Assembly (NCBI GenBank): GCA_039180025.1
Contig: JBCDDZ010000012.1
Span: 1-64,000, forward strand
Source: Algisphaera sp039180025
GTDB taxonomy: Bacteria; Planctomycetota; Phycisphaerae; Phycisphaerales; Phycisphaeraceae
Direction of reading: 5' to 3'
Length of the DNA: 64,000 nucleotides
Part shown: in pieces, positions 49,850-59,605 of the stretch
How the letters are laid out: each line of letters starts with the position of its first letter
Numbering within the stretch: the stretch's first letter is position 1
Notes under the pieces: model-generated
Databases searched by the model: none
Told to the model about the DNA's origin: nothing
Seen by the model: only the letters and a program-made list of their open reading frames with translations
Translations under genes and position numbers: made by a program

Positions 49850-52105
49850 ATGCCCCGCGATATTCCCGTTGGTAATGGACAGTTGTTGGTGACGTTCGAT
49901 CACCATTACCGGGTGCGTGACCTTTATTTCCCCCATGTGGGTCAGGAAAACCACGCGGGCGGCCCGTGCCGCTTCGGGGTTTGGGGTCAACTCCCGGGCG
50001 GGGCTGACGGCAAGGAAGAACGACGCAAAGCGCGGGTCTACTGGTCCGACGACGGGTGGGACACGTCGCTGAAGTACCACGCGGACACGCTGGCGACCGA
50101 CGTGACGATGCGGCACGACGAACTGAAGGTTGAGCTGCGGTGTACGGACGTGGTGGACTTTAATCGGCCGGTGTTGGTGCGGCGGATCGAGGTGGAAAAC
50201 CTCACGGACCAGGAACGCGAAGTCCGGCTGTTCCACCACCACGACTTCCATATGTTCGGGAACAAAGTCGGGGACACGGCGTACTACGACCCCCAGCTCC
50301 GCAGCGTGATCCATTACCGCAAAAGCCGGTACCTCATGGCGTGTTTCTATACGGACGGCGAGCAGCAGACCGACGAATATGCGTGCGGCACGGCGGGGTT
50401 CGGCGGGGCCGAGGGGACGTGGCGCGACGCGGAGGACGGTCGGCTGGGCAACAACTCGGTGGCCCAGGGGGCGGTGGATTCCACCATCATGACCCGGGTG
50501 GCCCTGGCCCCGGGGGCGACGCGGGTGGTCTACCTGGTGATCGGGGCGGGGTTTTCCTACGACGACATGGAGACGATCCACAAGTTCCTCCACCGCGAGG
50601 GGCCCCAGGGCTCGATCGACCGGACCAAGGCGTACTGGAAGCTCTGGCTCGCGGCGTCGCGGACGGACTTCGGGACCCCGGAGCAGACCGGGCTGTCGGA
50701 GCAGGTGATCGACCTGTTCAAGCGTTCGATGCTGTTGGTGCGGACCCAGATCGACAACCAGGGGGCGATTATCGCCGCCAACGACTCGGACATCATGCAG
50801 TTCTCGCGGGACACCTACAGCTACCTGTGGCCGAGAGACGGGGCGTTCGTTGCCGACGCGATGGATGCGGCGGGGTTCCCGGACGTGTCGCGGCAGTTCT
50901 ATCGGTTCTGCACGAGCGTGCTGTCGCACCGCGGGATGTTTTTGCACAAGTACAATCCCGACGGCTCGCCGGCGAGCTCGTGGCACCCGTGGGTCGACGC
51001 CAAGGGTCGGCCGCAGCTCCCGATCCAAGAGGACGAGACGGCGCTGGTGGTCTGGGCGGCGTGGCGGCACTACGTGCGGTACCGCGACATCGAATTTACC
51101 CGGCCGCTCTGGGTGGATTTGGTGCGGCCGGCGGCGGACTTCATGGTCCAGTTCCGGGACCCGGACACCAAGCTGCCGCTGCCGAGCTGGGACCTGTGGG
51201 AAGAACGCTACGGGGTCCACGCATTCACGGTGGCGACCGTCTACGGGGGGCTGCGCAGCGCGTGGCAGTTCGCGGTCTGTTTCGGGGACACGGCCCGGGC
51301 GCAGAAATACGCGGAGGCGGCCCAGGAGGTGCGCGAAGCGTTCGCGAAGTACATGTGGAGCGAGGAGCACGGCCGCTTCGTCCGGCGGATCTGCACCACG
51401 GACGTCGACCGGACCGCTCGGTTCATGAATGATGTGTTTTCGGGGCGGACCCCGCAGCCGGCGCACCACGTGGATTTCGCTTCGGTCGGCGGCGGGGAAC
51501 CCGGCCAGAAGCTCGAAGCCGACGCGGTGGAGGTCGAGCACGAGATCGACGACAACATCGACGCGTCGATGTTCGCGATCTTTGCGATGGGGATCCTGCC
51601 GATCGACGACGAGCGGGTCGCGGCGACGATGGAAAAGATCGAGGCCCGGCTGACGGTCAAGACCGACGTGGGCGGGGTCGCCCGATACGAAGATGACTAC
51701 TACCACCAGGTCACGGACGACGTGGAGAACGTGCCGGGCAACCCGTGGTTTATCTGCACCCTGTGGATGGCGGATTACCAGATCGCTAAAGCCAAAACGG
51801 TCGAAGAGCTCAAGGCGGCGGCGGCCTACCTGGAGTGGGTTGCGGACCGGGCGCTGCCCTCGGGCGTGCTGGCCGAGCAGGTACACCCCCAGACCAATGC
51901 GCCGCTGTCGGTGAGCCCGCTGACCTGGAGCCACGCCACGGTGGTGGCGACGGTGTCGCAGTACCTGGCGAAACTCGAAGTGCTTTCGCCGCCGTCTTCG
52001 GCGGGCGCGGGTTCGGGCGCGATCGCCAAGTCGATGGACGAAGCGGGGTTCACGAACACGGACCGCCTGCGCACCTCGGTGCTCGAGCCGGTGCCGGAGA
52101 TGTAA
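49850..52105 (+). CDS. Glycoside hydrolase family 15 protein, glucoamylase-like
   Basis: 751 residues, no signal peptide. N-terminal beta domain (GNGQLLVTFDHHYRVRDLY; FPHVGQENHAGG) and (alpha/alpha)6 catalytic barrel: SYLWPRDGAFVADAMDAAGF, MFLHKYNPDGSPASSWHPWV, PIQEDETALVVWAAWRHYV, SWDLWEERYGVHAFTVATVY (general-acid Glu near residue 450) and LPSGVLAEQVHPQTNAPLSV (general-base Glu near residue 675). It should release glucose from alpha-glucans or trehalose-like substrates in the cytoplasm. Flanked by complex I genes. Confidence 0.92.
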   Translation: MPRDIPVGNGQLLVTFDHHYRVRDLYFPHVGQENHAGGPCRFGVWGQLPGGADGKEERRKARVYWSDDGWDTSLKYHADTLATDVTMRHDELKVELRCTDVVDFNRPVLVRRIEVENLTDQEREVRLFHHHDFHMFGNKVGDTAYYDPQLRSVIHYRKSRYLMACFYTDGEQQTDEYACGTAGFGGAEGTWRDAEDGRLGNNSVAQGAVDSTIMTRVALAPGATRVVYLVIGAGFSYDDMETIHKFLHREGPQGSIDRTKAYWKLWLAASRTDFGTPEQTGLSEQVIDLFKRSMLLVRTQIDNQGAIIAANDSDIMQFSRDTYSYLWPRDGAFVADAMDAAGFPDVSRQFYRFCTSVLSHRGMFLHKYNPDGSPASSWHPWVDAKGRPQLPIQEDETALVVWAAWRHYVRYRDIEFTRPLWVDLVRPAADFMVQFRDPDTKLPLPSWDLWEERYGVHAFTVATVYGGLRSAWQFAVCFGDTARAQKYAEAAQEVREAFAKYMWSEEHGRFVRRICTTDVDRTARFMNDVFSGRTPQPAHHVDFASVGGGEPGQKLEADAVEVEHEIDDNIDASMFAIFAMGILPIDDERVAATMEKIEARLTVKTDVGGVARYEDDYYHQVTDDVENVPGNPWFICTLWMADYQIAKAKTVEELKAAAAYLEWVADRALPSGVLAEQVHPQTNAPLSVSPLTWSHATVVATVSQYLAKLEVLSPPSSAGAGSGAIAKSMDEAGFTNTDRLRTSVLEPVPEM

Positions 52106-52335
52106 AGCAGATCGCGGGCCCGGGGCATCAACGAGCCCAGCCCCGCTGCCGGGCGTTAATCCGTCAGAAGATGCATGGCATCCTGCTGAAGCGGTCCCCG
52201 CCGGACCCTTTCGGTAATCCGCGCAGCGTTTGCCTGTTTTACAGACGAAACCACGGCTCGATCCCCAGCGCGGCATCGGCGGTCGCGGGCCCGAGGTTTG
52301 CATGAGGTAAGGCCCGGTTCTATGCTGCCGCGTGT

Positions 52336-53238
52336 ATGTCCGTGCAGCTTGTGTTGTACATCGCGACGGTGGTCGGAGCGGCCGCCCTGTATCTCTTGAT
52401 GCCCAAGCCCGGCAAAGACTTGCGGGTCCTCGGCGGGCTGTTGGCCGCGGGGACGCTGGGGCTGCTCTGGCTGCTGCTGCTGCCGTTGACCCTGCGGGGC
52501 ACGGGGGGCGAGGCGGGGCTGTTGAACACCGGGTTCGAGGACGGCGAGACGCTGTTTTATTACGTCTTTAGCGCGATCGGGCTCTGCGCAGCGGTGCGGG
52601 TGATCACGCACACCCGGCCGGTCTACTCGGCGCTGTGGTTTGTGATGGTGGTGATCGCCTCGGCGGGGCTGCTGCTCACGCTATCGGCGGAGTTTATGGC
52701 GTTTGCCATGCTGATTATCTACGGCGGAGCGATCCTGGTGACGTATATGTTCGTCATCATGCTCGCGACCCCGCCGCGTAGTGAGCAGGACCCCGACGAG
52801 GGACCAATCTACGACCGCTTCGGGCAAGAGCCGTTGTGGGCCTCGGCGGCGGGTTTCCTGTTGCTGGCGGTCTTGCTGGGCGTGATGTTCCAGCCGATGA
52901 CGCCCAACGCCTCGGCGGCGGCGGACGACGACGCGGCGGTCATCCGGGACGTTTTGGCCAACCGGAGCGATACGGGGGGTGACGCGGCGCTCGCGACGCC
53001 GACGGGGCGGGACACGCCGGCGGGTGCTGAACTGTCGAACGTGGAACAGGTCGGGCTCGACTTGTTCCGGGGACACCCGCTGGCGATCGAGTTGGCCGGG
53101 GTGATCCTGCTCTTGGCCCTGATCGGGGCGGTGGTGATCGCCAAGACGCAGATTTTCGCAGACCGGGACGGCGAAGCGGCCGAGCCGGATGGGCAAGCCG
53201 ATACCGTAGAGTCGGCCGACACGGGGGTATCTGCGTGA
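52336..53238 (+). CDS. nuoJ: NADH-quinone oxidoreductase subunit J
   Basis: 300 residues with five membrane helices (ETLFYYVFSAIGLCAAVRVI; LWFVMVVIASAGLLLTLSAE; AFAMLIIYGGAILVTYMFVI; WASAAGFLLLAVLLGVMFQ; AIELAGVILLLALIGAVVIA). The AMLIIYGGAILVTYMFVIML segment is the family hallmark next to the E channel. A loop of about 70 residues between helices 4 and 5 is longer than usual. First gene of the block; overlaps nuoK by 4 bp. A 230-bp gap separates it from GH15. Confidence 0.93.
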   Translation: MSVQLVLYIATVVGAAALYLLMPKPGKDLRVLGGLLAAGTLGLLWLLLLPLTLRGTGGEAGLLNTGFEDGETLFYYVFSAIGLCAAVRVITHTRPVYSALWFVMVVIASAGLLLTLSAEFMAFAMLIIYGGAILVTYMFVIMLATPPRSEQDPDEGPIYDRFGQEPLWASAAGFLLLAVLLGVMFQPMTPNASAAADDDAAVIRDVLANRSDTGGDAALATPTGRDTPAGAELSNVEQVGLDLFRGHPLAIELAGVILLLALIGAVVIAKTQIFADRDGEAAEPDGQADTVESADTGVSA

Positions 53239-53570
53239 CCATGTCCGCCACCCTACTCGCGTTGTCGAGCCCGATGCTGTCCCATTACCTGATGACCGGA
53301 GCGATCTTATTCGCCCTGGGGCTGATCGGGTTTGTGAGTCGGCGGAACCTGATCGTGAAGTTTTTGTGTACCGAAATGATGTTCCAAGGGGTCGTGGTGA
53401 CGCTCGGCGCGTTCAGCGCGTTCCACGGCAACTTCACGGGGCAGACGTTCGTGATCTTCGTGTTGACGGTCGCGGCGGCGGAGGCGGCGCTGGCGCTCGG
53501 GCTGGTGGTGCTGATGTTCCGCCGTAAGCAGACGCTCGACGCCGAGGCCTGGTCGGTGCTGCGGGGATGA
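53235..53570 (+). CDS. nuoK: NADH-quinone oxidoreductase subunit K
   Basis: 111 residues, three membrane helices. The conserved channel glutamates are seen in LCTEMMFQGVVVTLGAF (equivalent to Glu36) and VAAAEAALALGLVVLMF (equivalent to Glu72). The start is GTG 53235, overlapping the nuoJ stop; an ATG at 53241 is equally possible. Antiporter-like MrpC relative. Confidence 0.95.
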   Translation: MTMSATLLALSSPMLSHYLMTGAILFALGLIGFVSRRNLIVKFLCTEMMFQGVVVTLGAFSAFHGNFTGQTFVIFVLTVAAAEAALALGLVVLMFRRKQTLDAEAWSVLRG

Positions 53571-53672
53571 GGGATGGTAGAGTTAGGCCCGGGCGTTCGC
53601 GGCGGAGCCCGGCCCGTGGAGCCGGGATGATGTCCGCAGTTTTCGACCCTAGCGCCGAGATTTAATTTCTAG

Positions 53673-55721
53673 ATGAACGCAGCGATCCTGATCCCCTGGC
53701 TCCCCGCCCTCGCCGCCGGCGTCATCGCGGGGATTGCGCTCAAGGAGCGGCTGCAGGCGTTGGCGGCGCCGATCACCTGCGCGGCGATCGGCGCGGGGTT
53801 CGTCATTACGATGATCCTTTGGCCTCAGCTCGCGGTCGATCACGGGGTGGGGGTCACCGCCCCGTTCCTGCGGTGGATCTCGTTCCCGGGTTTCGAAGCC
53901 GATTTTTCCTACTATTTTGACCACCTGACGATGGTTATGCTCGCGGTGATTACCGGGGTGGGCTGCCTGATCGCGGTGTACGCGGCGGGGTACATGAAGG
54001 GGGACCCGGGGTACTGGCGGTTCTTCACGTACGTGTCGCTGTTCATCTTCTCGATGGCGACGCTGGTCATGGCGGACAACCTGGTGCTGCTGTTTCTGGG
54101 GTGGGAGGGCGTGGGGGTCTGCTCGTACCTGCTGATCGGGTACTACTACGACAAGCCGTTCGCGGTGGCGGCGGCGAAGAAGGCGTTTATCGTGAACCGG
54201 ATCGGGGACTTCGGGTTCTTGCTAGGGATTTTTCTGTGCTACCAGCGGTACGACACGGTGGAGCTGTCGGTGGTGCTGGCCGAGGCACGGGTGTTGGTGC
54301 AGCAGGTTGCGGAGGGTGGGTACGCGGCGACGACCGCGGATCTGTGGATCCCGTTTCTGTTGATGGTCGGGGCGTTCGGCAAGTCGGCGCAGTTGCCGTT
54401 GTACGTGTGGCTGCCGGACGCGATGGCGGGGCCGACGCCGGTGTCGGCGTTGGTGCACGCGGCGACGATGGTGACGGCGGGGGTGTACCTGATCGCCCGG
54501 TGTCTGCCGCTGTTCGAGCTGTCGCCCGCGGCGCTCCCGACGGTAGCGGTGGTGGGCGGGGTCACGGCATTGTTCGCGGCGACGATCGCGCTGTGCAGCA
54601 ACGACCTGAAGGGCGTGTTTGCGTACTCGACGGTGTCGCAATTGGGGTACATGTTTGTCGGCGTGGGGGTGCTGTCGACAAGCGGGGCGGTGTTCCATTT
54701 ATTTACGCACGCGTTTTTCAAGGCGCTGCTGTTCCTCACCGCCGGCAGCGTGATGCACGCCTTGGCGGGGCAGCTGGACATCCGGAAGATGAGCGGGCTG
54801 CGGCGGAAGATGCCGGTGACGTGCTGGCTGATGTTCGTGGGCTGCCTGTCGCTGGCGGGGTTCCCGTTTATCACGTCGGGGTTTTGGTCGAAAGATTTGA
54901 TCCTGGGCGATGCGCTGGCGGCGGGGCTGGACAACCAGCCGTTGATGCTGTTCGTGACGCTGCTGGGGGTGGTCACGGCGTTCCTCACGGCGTTCTACAC
55001 GTTCCGGCTGTGGTTCACGGTGTTCATGGGTCCCGAAAAATTCGAGATGGGCGACGAACATCACCACGTCGAAGAGGTCCATGCGGAGGGCGAGGTTTCG
55101 CATGACTCGGGCCATGCCGCGGATCATTCCGGGGGCGATGAGCCTCATGAGATGCCTTTCCTGCCGATGAACCTGCCGCTGGTGGTGTTGGCGGTCGGGG
55201 CGGTGATTTTGGGGTGGTGGGGCTACGAGATGAAGTGGTTCGTCGGGATCACCGAGGGATCGACGGCGCACTCGGCATTAGCTCACGGCCACGACGCGCA
55301 CCATGGGGACGCCGACGTGTTCGGCTGGGACCCGCACAACTTGATGATCGTGCTGTCGTCGATCCTCGCGGTGGCGGGCATCGCGCTCGCGGCGTTCTTC
55401 TTCTGGCTCAACCGCGGGCTCACCGCATCCCTGGCGTCGATGTTCTCGCCGATCGTGCGGGTGCTGGAGAACAAGTACTACCTCGACGAGTTGTACGATT
55501 TCCTGCTGGTCCAGCCGCTGAAGCGACTGGGGTCGCTCTTCTACGTGGTGGACGCGATGGTCATCAACGGCCTGGTGGCGTTGGTGGCGTGGCTGCCGTC
55601 GATGGTGGGGCGGGGGGTCCGGCCGGCGCAGAGCGGGCGGATTTCGGGCTACGGGCTGAGCATGGTGTTGGGCGTGGCGGTCTTTGCGCTGCTGGTGTTT
55701 ATGGCGATGTCGCGGGGGTAA
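53673..55721 (+). CDS. nuoL: NADH-quinone oxidoreductase subunit L
   Basis: 682 residues, antiporter-like proton-pumping subunit. LVLLFLGWEGVGVCSYLLIG holds the conserved Glu, FGKSAQLPLYVWLPDAMAG the Lys and VSALVHAATMVTAGVYLIAR the His-bearing helix. Helix HL and TM16 follow (LMIVLSSILAVAGIALAAFF to the end). The loop at about residues 455-495 is unusually rich in His and acidic residues (GDEHHHVEEVHAEGE; HDSGHAADHSGGDEPHE), and a second His patch (HSALAHGHDAHHGDADV) follows; such loops may bind metal. 102 bp after nuoK. Confidence 0.95.
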   Translation: MNAAILIPWLPALAAGVIAGIALKERLQALAAPITCAAIGAGFVITMILWPQLAVDHGVGVTAPFLRWISFPGFEADFSYYFDHLTMVMLAVITGVGCLIAVYAAGYMKGDPGYWRFFTYVSLFIFSMATLVMADNLVLLFLGWEGVGVCSYLLIGYYYDKPFAVAAAKKAFIVNRIGDFGFLLGIFLCYQRYDTVELSVVLAEARVLVQQVAEGGYAATTADLWIPFLLMVGAFGKSAQLPLYVWLPDAMAGPTPVSALVHAATMVTAGVYLIARCLPLFELSPAALPTVAVVGGVTALFAATIALCSNDLKGVFAYSTVSQLGYMFVGVGVLSTSGAVFHLFTHAFFKALLFLTAGSVMHALAGQLDIRKMSGLRRKMPVTCWLMFVGCLSLAGFPFITSGFWSKDLILGDALAAGLDNQPLMLFVTLLGVVTAFLTAFYTFRLWFTVFMGPEKFEMGDEHHHVEEVHAEGEVSHDSGHAADHSGGDEPHEMPFLPMNLPLVVLAVGAVILGWWGYEMKWFVGITEGSTAHSALAHGHDAHHGDADVFGWDPHNLMIVLSSILAVAGIALAAFFFWLNRGLTASLASMFSPIVRVLENKYYLDELYDFLLVQPLKRLGSLFYVVDAMVINGLVALVAWLPSMVGRGVRPAQSGRISGYGLSMVLGVAVFALLVFMAMSRG

Positions 55722-55731
55722 CGGAGCGACC

Positions 55732-55989
55732 ATGGAAGCGAACCGATCCAAACTGTCTGCTTCGACCGGCCTGCGGAAAAAGTTCCTCAGGGCGCTGGTT
55801 TTTTCGGTGACCGCCGTGGTTTTGGTGTTGTTGACCTCGATCACCTGGGACAGTCAGGGCCGAAGCGAGTGGGGTCAAGTCATCGGGGTTGCGGCCGTGA
55901 TGCTATTTGCCTTAAGTGCCGCCTGGCAGTGGTGGCGTTGGCACGAGGCGGCGTTTGTCGATCGTCTCGGCGAGGAAGACCACGTCTGA
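55732..55989 (+). CDS. Small two-helix membrane protein inside the nuo block
   Basis: 85 residues from ATG 55732 (GGAG nearby). Basic N-terminus (GLRKKFLRAL), first helix FSVTAVVLVLLTSITW, second helix VIGVAAVMLFALSAAWQWWR and a short acidic tail (DRLGEEDHV). Between nuoL and nuoM, 10 and 26 bp from each, so it is surely cotranscribed. Not a standard complex I subunit. It may be an accessory or assembly factor; no family recognised. Confidence 0.7.
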   Translation: MEANRSKLSASTGLRKKFLRALVFSVTAVVLVLLTSITWDSQGRSEWGQVIGVAAVMLFALSAAWQWWRWHEAAFVDRLGEEDHV

Positions 55990-56015
55990 ATACCGCCGCC
56001 CGCATGGATTGAATC

Positions 56016-57941
56016 ATGGACGCATTGGCTTGGATTATTTCGTTACAGCTTTATCTGCCGGTGCTGTTCGCCGCGGTGCTGCTGCTGCCCATACCCGCGT
56101 TGTCGCGGCGGAAAGTGGCGTGGACCTACTCGGCGGTCACCAGCACACTGTCGTTTGTCATGACGATCATCGTGTTCTGTGCGTTCGATTGGTCCCGGCC
56201 CGACGAGATGCAGTTGGTCAACGAGGTGCCGTGGCTGCCGCAGTTAGGGCTGACTTTCCAATTCGGGGTGGACGGGATCAGCATCTGGCTGATCGGGCTG
56301 ACGACGTTTCTGATGCCCGTCGTGGTGCTCGGCTCGCTGCTGGAAGTCAACCACAACATGCGGGCGTTCCACTTCTGGCTCCACATCCTCGAGGCGTGCC
56401 TGATCGGGACGTTCATCGCGCGGGACGTGGTGATGTTCTACGCCTGCTTCGAGTTCAGCCTGATCCCGCTGCTGTTCCTGATCGGGTTGTTCGGCCACCA
56501 GAACCGGCTCAAGGCGGCGAAGACATACTTCTATTATTCGTTTACGGGTTCGGTGTTTTTGTTGGCGGGGATCGTGTACGTGGTCTGGTTCAACACAACG
56601 CTTGACCCGCGGGCGGCGTCGGACCCGTCGATCTACGGTGAGCTGATCCCCGGGGCGGGGACACTGACCGCGAATATTGTGGAGCTGGTCGCGGCGGGCC
56701 ACGCCATGACGCTGGGACAGCAGGGCTGGGTGCTCGCGGCGTTCTTGGCGGCGTTCGCGGTCAAGACCCCGATGTGGCCGTTCCACACTTGGCTGCCGTT
56801 GGCGCACACCGAAGCGCCGACCGCGGGCTCGGTTGACCTGGCGGGCCTGGTGCTCAAGCTCGGGCCGTACGGCTTGATCCGGATCGCGATCCCGTTGGCC
56901 CCCGCGGCGGCGGTGCTTTTCGCGCCGTACCTGGGGGTGTTCGCGGTGGTGGGGGTGCTGGTCACCGCGCTGATCTGCTGGGTCCAGACCGACGCGAAGA
57001 AGCTGATCGCGTATTCGTCGGTGTCGCATATGGGGTTTGTGATGCTGGGGCTGTTCGCGTTCGACCCGGAGAACATCGGCGCGACCGGGGCGATGTACTA
57101 CCTGATCGCGCACGGGCTCGCCTCGGGGGGGCTTTTCCTCTGCCTGGGCATGCTGTACGACCGGTACCACACGCGGGACCTGCGGCAGATGTCGGGGCTG
57201 GCGCGGGAGCTGCCGATGTGGTCGTTCTTCTTTATTTTGTTTTCGCTGGCCGCGGTCGGGCTGCCGGGGCTCAACGGGTTTGTCGGGGAGTTTTTGACGA
57301 TGCTCGGGACGGCCAATTCGCCCGACGGGGTGCTGGGCTGGACGTTCGCCGTCGCGGCGGCCACGGGGGTGATCCTCGCGGCGATCTACATGCTGTACTG
57401 CGTAGGTCGGATCTGTTTCGGGCCGCTCAAGGTGCCAGCCTACGTTGAGCAGGAAGAGGTTTTCGAGTCGGCGATCAGCAAGCGGACATTCCACGGGATG
57501 TCGCGGCGGGAACTGATGACCGTCGGGCCGTTGGCGGTGGCGTGCGTGGTGCTGGGGCTGTATCCATCGCCGATGCTTCGTTCGATGGAGCCGGCGGTGG
57601 CAGATAAAAACATGCCGGTCCACGTGCTGCTGGAGCAGGCTCGGGTCGGTGGAGCGACCGAGGTGGCATCAACGGCGTCTCGCCGCGATCGGGGGGGGCA
57701 GGAGAAGGTGGCGACCACCGCGGTTTCGGCTGTCCCGAACCTCATGGGTGCGAAGATGGATCGTCTCTTTGGAGATGCGGACGTGACGGTGGTCGGCCAG
57801 ACAGGTGATGTGGCGGACGAAATAACGAGTCGCAGGAACGGCAGCATTAGCTTTTCCGGTCCCGTGTCGATTTCAGGACCCATCGCGGAGGTGGCGGGGA
57901 CGTCGAGGGATATGACGCAAGCTTCCGGAGACGACCAATGA
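56016..57941 (+). CDS. nuoM: NADH-quinone oxidoreductase subunit M
   Basis: 641 residues, antiporter-like. DVVMFYACFEFSLIPLLFLI (conserved Glu), KTPMWPFHTWLPLAHTEAPT (conserved Lys and Pro-break) and SVDLAGLVLKLGPYGLIRIA are typical. ISKRTFHGMSRRELM and a C-terminal extension of about 110 residues after the last helix (ARVGGATEVASTASRRDRGG...) are unlike most NuoM and polar. The stop overlaps nuoN by 4 bp. Confidence 0.95.
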   Translation: MDALAWIISLQLYLPVLFAAVLLLPIPALSRRKVAWTYSAVTSTLSFVMTIIVFCAFDWSRPDEMQLVNEVPWLPQLGLTFQFGVDGISIWLIGLTTFLMPVVVLGSLLEVNHNMRAFHFWLHILEACLIGTFIARDVVMFYACFEFSLIPLLFLIGLFGHQNRLKAAKTYFYYSFTGSVFLLAGIVYVVWFNTTLDPRAASDPSIYGELIPGAGTLTANIVELVAAGHAMTLGQQGWVLAAFLAAFAVKTPMWPFHTWLPLAHTEAPTAGSVDLAGLVLKLGPYGLIRIAIPLAPAAAVLFAPYLGVFAVVGVLVTALICWVQTDAKKLIAYSSVSHMGFVMLGLFAFDPENIGATGAMYYLIAHGLASGGLFLCLGMLYDRYHTRDLRQMSGLARELPMWSFFFILFSLAAVGLPGLNGFVGEFLTMLGTANSPDGVLGWTFAVAAATGVILAAIYMLYCVGRICFGPLKVPAYVEQEEVFESAISKRTFHGMSRRELMTVGPLAVACVVLGLYPSPMLRSMEPAVADKNMPVHVLLEQARVGGATEVASTASRRDRGGQEKVATTAVSAVPNLMGAKMDRLFGDADVTVVGQTGDVADEITSRRNGSISFSGPVSISGPIAEVAGTSRDMTQASGDDQ

Positions 57942-59605
57942 GTGAGTTTACCGACAAGCTGGCGACGCTTTGGCCGGAGATGGTGATGCTGCTGGGGGCG
58001 GTGTGCTGCCTGGCAACGGGGCTGTCGCCCTGGGCGGCGGTACGCCGAGCGACGCCATGGGTCGCGGCGGGGGCAATGGTGTCGGCGTGGGTGGTGACGG
58101 TGATGTTGCCAGCGGCGGACCACCCGCTGGGGTTTTCGGGGATGGTGCCTTTCGTGAAGTGCCTGGCCTTGGCGGCGGGGCTGATTTTATTGATGGTGAA
58201 CATCGGGGTGCCGGAGAAGCTACGGCAGACGCGCGGATCGGAAGCGGCGGCGTTCGACCCGGGGAACTCGGTGCGGGGCGAGTTTTACTGCTTCTTCCTG
58301 CTGAGTCTGACCGGGGTGATGTTGACGGCGGGGGCGACCGACCTGGTGTGGCTGTTCTTGGCGTTGGAGCTGACGAGCCTGCCGACCTACGTGATGATCG
58401 CGACCAGCCGCGACCGAGAGATCGCGCAGGAATCGGCGCTCAAGTACTTTTTCCTCGGCGCATTGTCCGCGGCGGTGTTTCTCTACGGGTTCGCGTTGAT
58501 TTACGGGGCGACGGGTTTCACCGCGTTTGCGGTATACGACGACGCGGGGGCGGTGGTGGGGGGGATCCGCCACGCGGTGGAGACGCAGGGGGTGAGCGAC
58601 CTGATGATTGTTGGGACGATGCTGGCGATCCTGGGGCTGTGCTTCAAGATCGCGGCGGTGCCGATGCACGTCTACGCGGCGGACGTGTATCAAGGGGCGG
58701 CCACGCCGGTGACGGCGTTCCTGGCGGTGGTGCCGAAGACCGCGGGGTTCGCGGCGCTGATTCTGATCCTGGCGCTGGTGGGCTGGAACCAGCCGGGCGC
58801 GTCGGGGCTGCCCGAGCCGATCGCGCTGCTGCTGGCGGGGATCGCGATCCTGACTATGACGCTGGGCAACGTTCTGGCGGTGATCCAAACGGACCTGAAG
58901 CGGGTGCTGGCGTACAGTTCGGTCGCCCACTCGGGGTATCTGTTGACCGGGTTGGTGGCGGGGCTGGGTTCGGGGGACACGAACTACATCACGGCCGACG
59001 GCTCGTCGGCGGCCCTGGGCAACGGAGTGGCCGCGGTGCTGTTTTATCTGGTGACCTACGCGATGGCGACGGTGGGGTCGTTCGCGGTGATTGCCTGTCT
59101 CCGGCCCGGTTCGCAGAAAGCCGCGGCCGACGCCGAGAGCGGCGTGACCTACGACGACATCGCTGGGCTTTGGTGGAAGAACCCGGTGTTGGCGGGCGTG
59201 ATGCTGGTGGCGATGTTGTCGCTGCTGGGCATGCCGCCGCTGGCGGGGTTTTTGGGCAAGGTGTACCTGATCGGGGGGGTGTTCGATGCGGGCTACGTGG
59301 CGTTGGCGGTGATGATCGTCCTCAACTCGGCGATCTCGGCGGCGTATTACCTGCGGATCGCGATGGCGTGTTTCTTTGGGAAACCCGACGACGCGGTGAC
59401 GACGCCGCGGGCCCCGGTGCGGGTCGCCGGCGCGGTGGTGACAGCGTTCGCGGCCTTGGCCTTGGGCGGTTACGCGGCGAGCGGGATCGTACAGAATTCG
59501 TTCGACGCTACCCCACGCCCCAGCCTGGTTCCGATCGCAGACGTCGAAGGCTCGCAGGTTTCAGCGGTCGAGGTTGCGGGGGTTGTCGGCGCTGATTCCG
59601 ATTAG
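57938..59605 (+). CDS. nuoN: NADH-quinone oxidoreductase subunit N
   Basis: 555 residues, last antiporter-like subunit. LVWLFLALELTSLPTYVMIA (conserved Glu) and FKIAAVPMHVYAADVYQGAA with VTAFLAVVPKTAGFAALIL (conserved Lys region) identify it. ATGA overlap with nuoM. It ends the complex I block; no terminator hairpin is obvious after it. A frame in phase 2 (57970-59595) runs the whole length but is Gly/Arg-rich and spurious. Confidence 0.95.
   Translation: MSEFTDKLATLWPEMVMLLGAVCCLATGLSPWAAVRRATPWVAAGAMVSAWVVTVMLPAADHPLGFSGMVPFVKCLALAAGLILLMVNIGVPEKLRQTRGSEAAAFDPGNSVRGEFYCFFLLSLTGVMLTAGATDLVWLFLALELTSLPTYVMIATSRDREIAQESALKYFFLGALSAAVFLYGFALIYGATGFTAFAVYDDAGAVVGGIRHAVETQGVSDLMIVGTMLAILGLCFKIAAVPMHVYAADVYQGAATPVTAFLAVVPKTAGFAALILILALVGWNQPGASGLPEPIALLLAGIAILTMTLGNVLAVIQTDLKRVLAYSSVAHSGYLLTGLVAGLGSGDTNYITADGSSAALGNGVAAVLFYLVTYAMATVGSFAVIACLRPGSQKAAADAESGVTYDDIAGLWWKNPVLAGVMLVAMLSLLGMPPLAGFLGKVYLIGGVFDAGYVALAVMIVLNSAISAAYYLRIAMACFFGKPDDAVTTPRAPVRVAGAVVTAFAALALGGYAASGIVQNSFDATPRPSLVPIADVEGSQVSAVEVAGVVGADSD

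Noticed and set aside
49703..52303. 866-codon minus-strand frame
   Set aside because: It is antisense to the GH15 gene; the sequence is Arg/His/Pro-rich and no family is seen.
57970..59595. 541-codon plus-strand frame inside nuoN
   Set aside because: Same strand but other phase; Gly/Arg-rich and overlaps a clear antiporter subunit.
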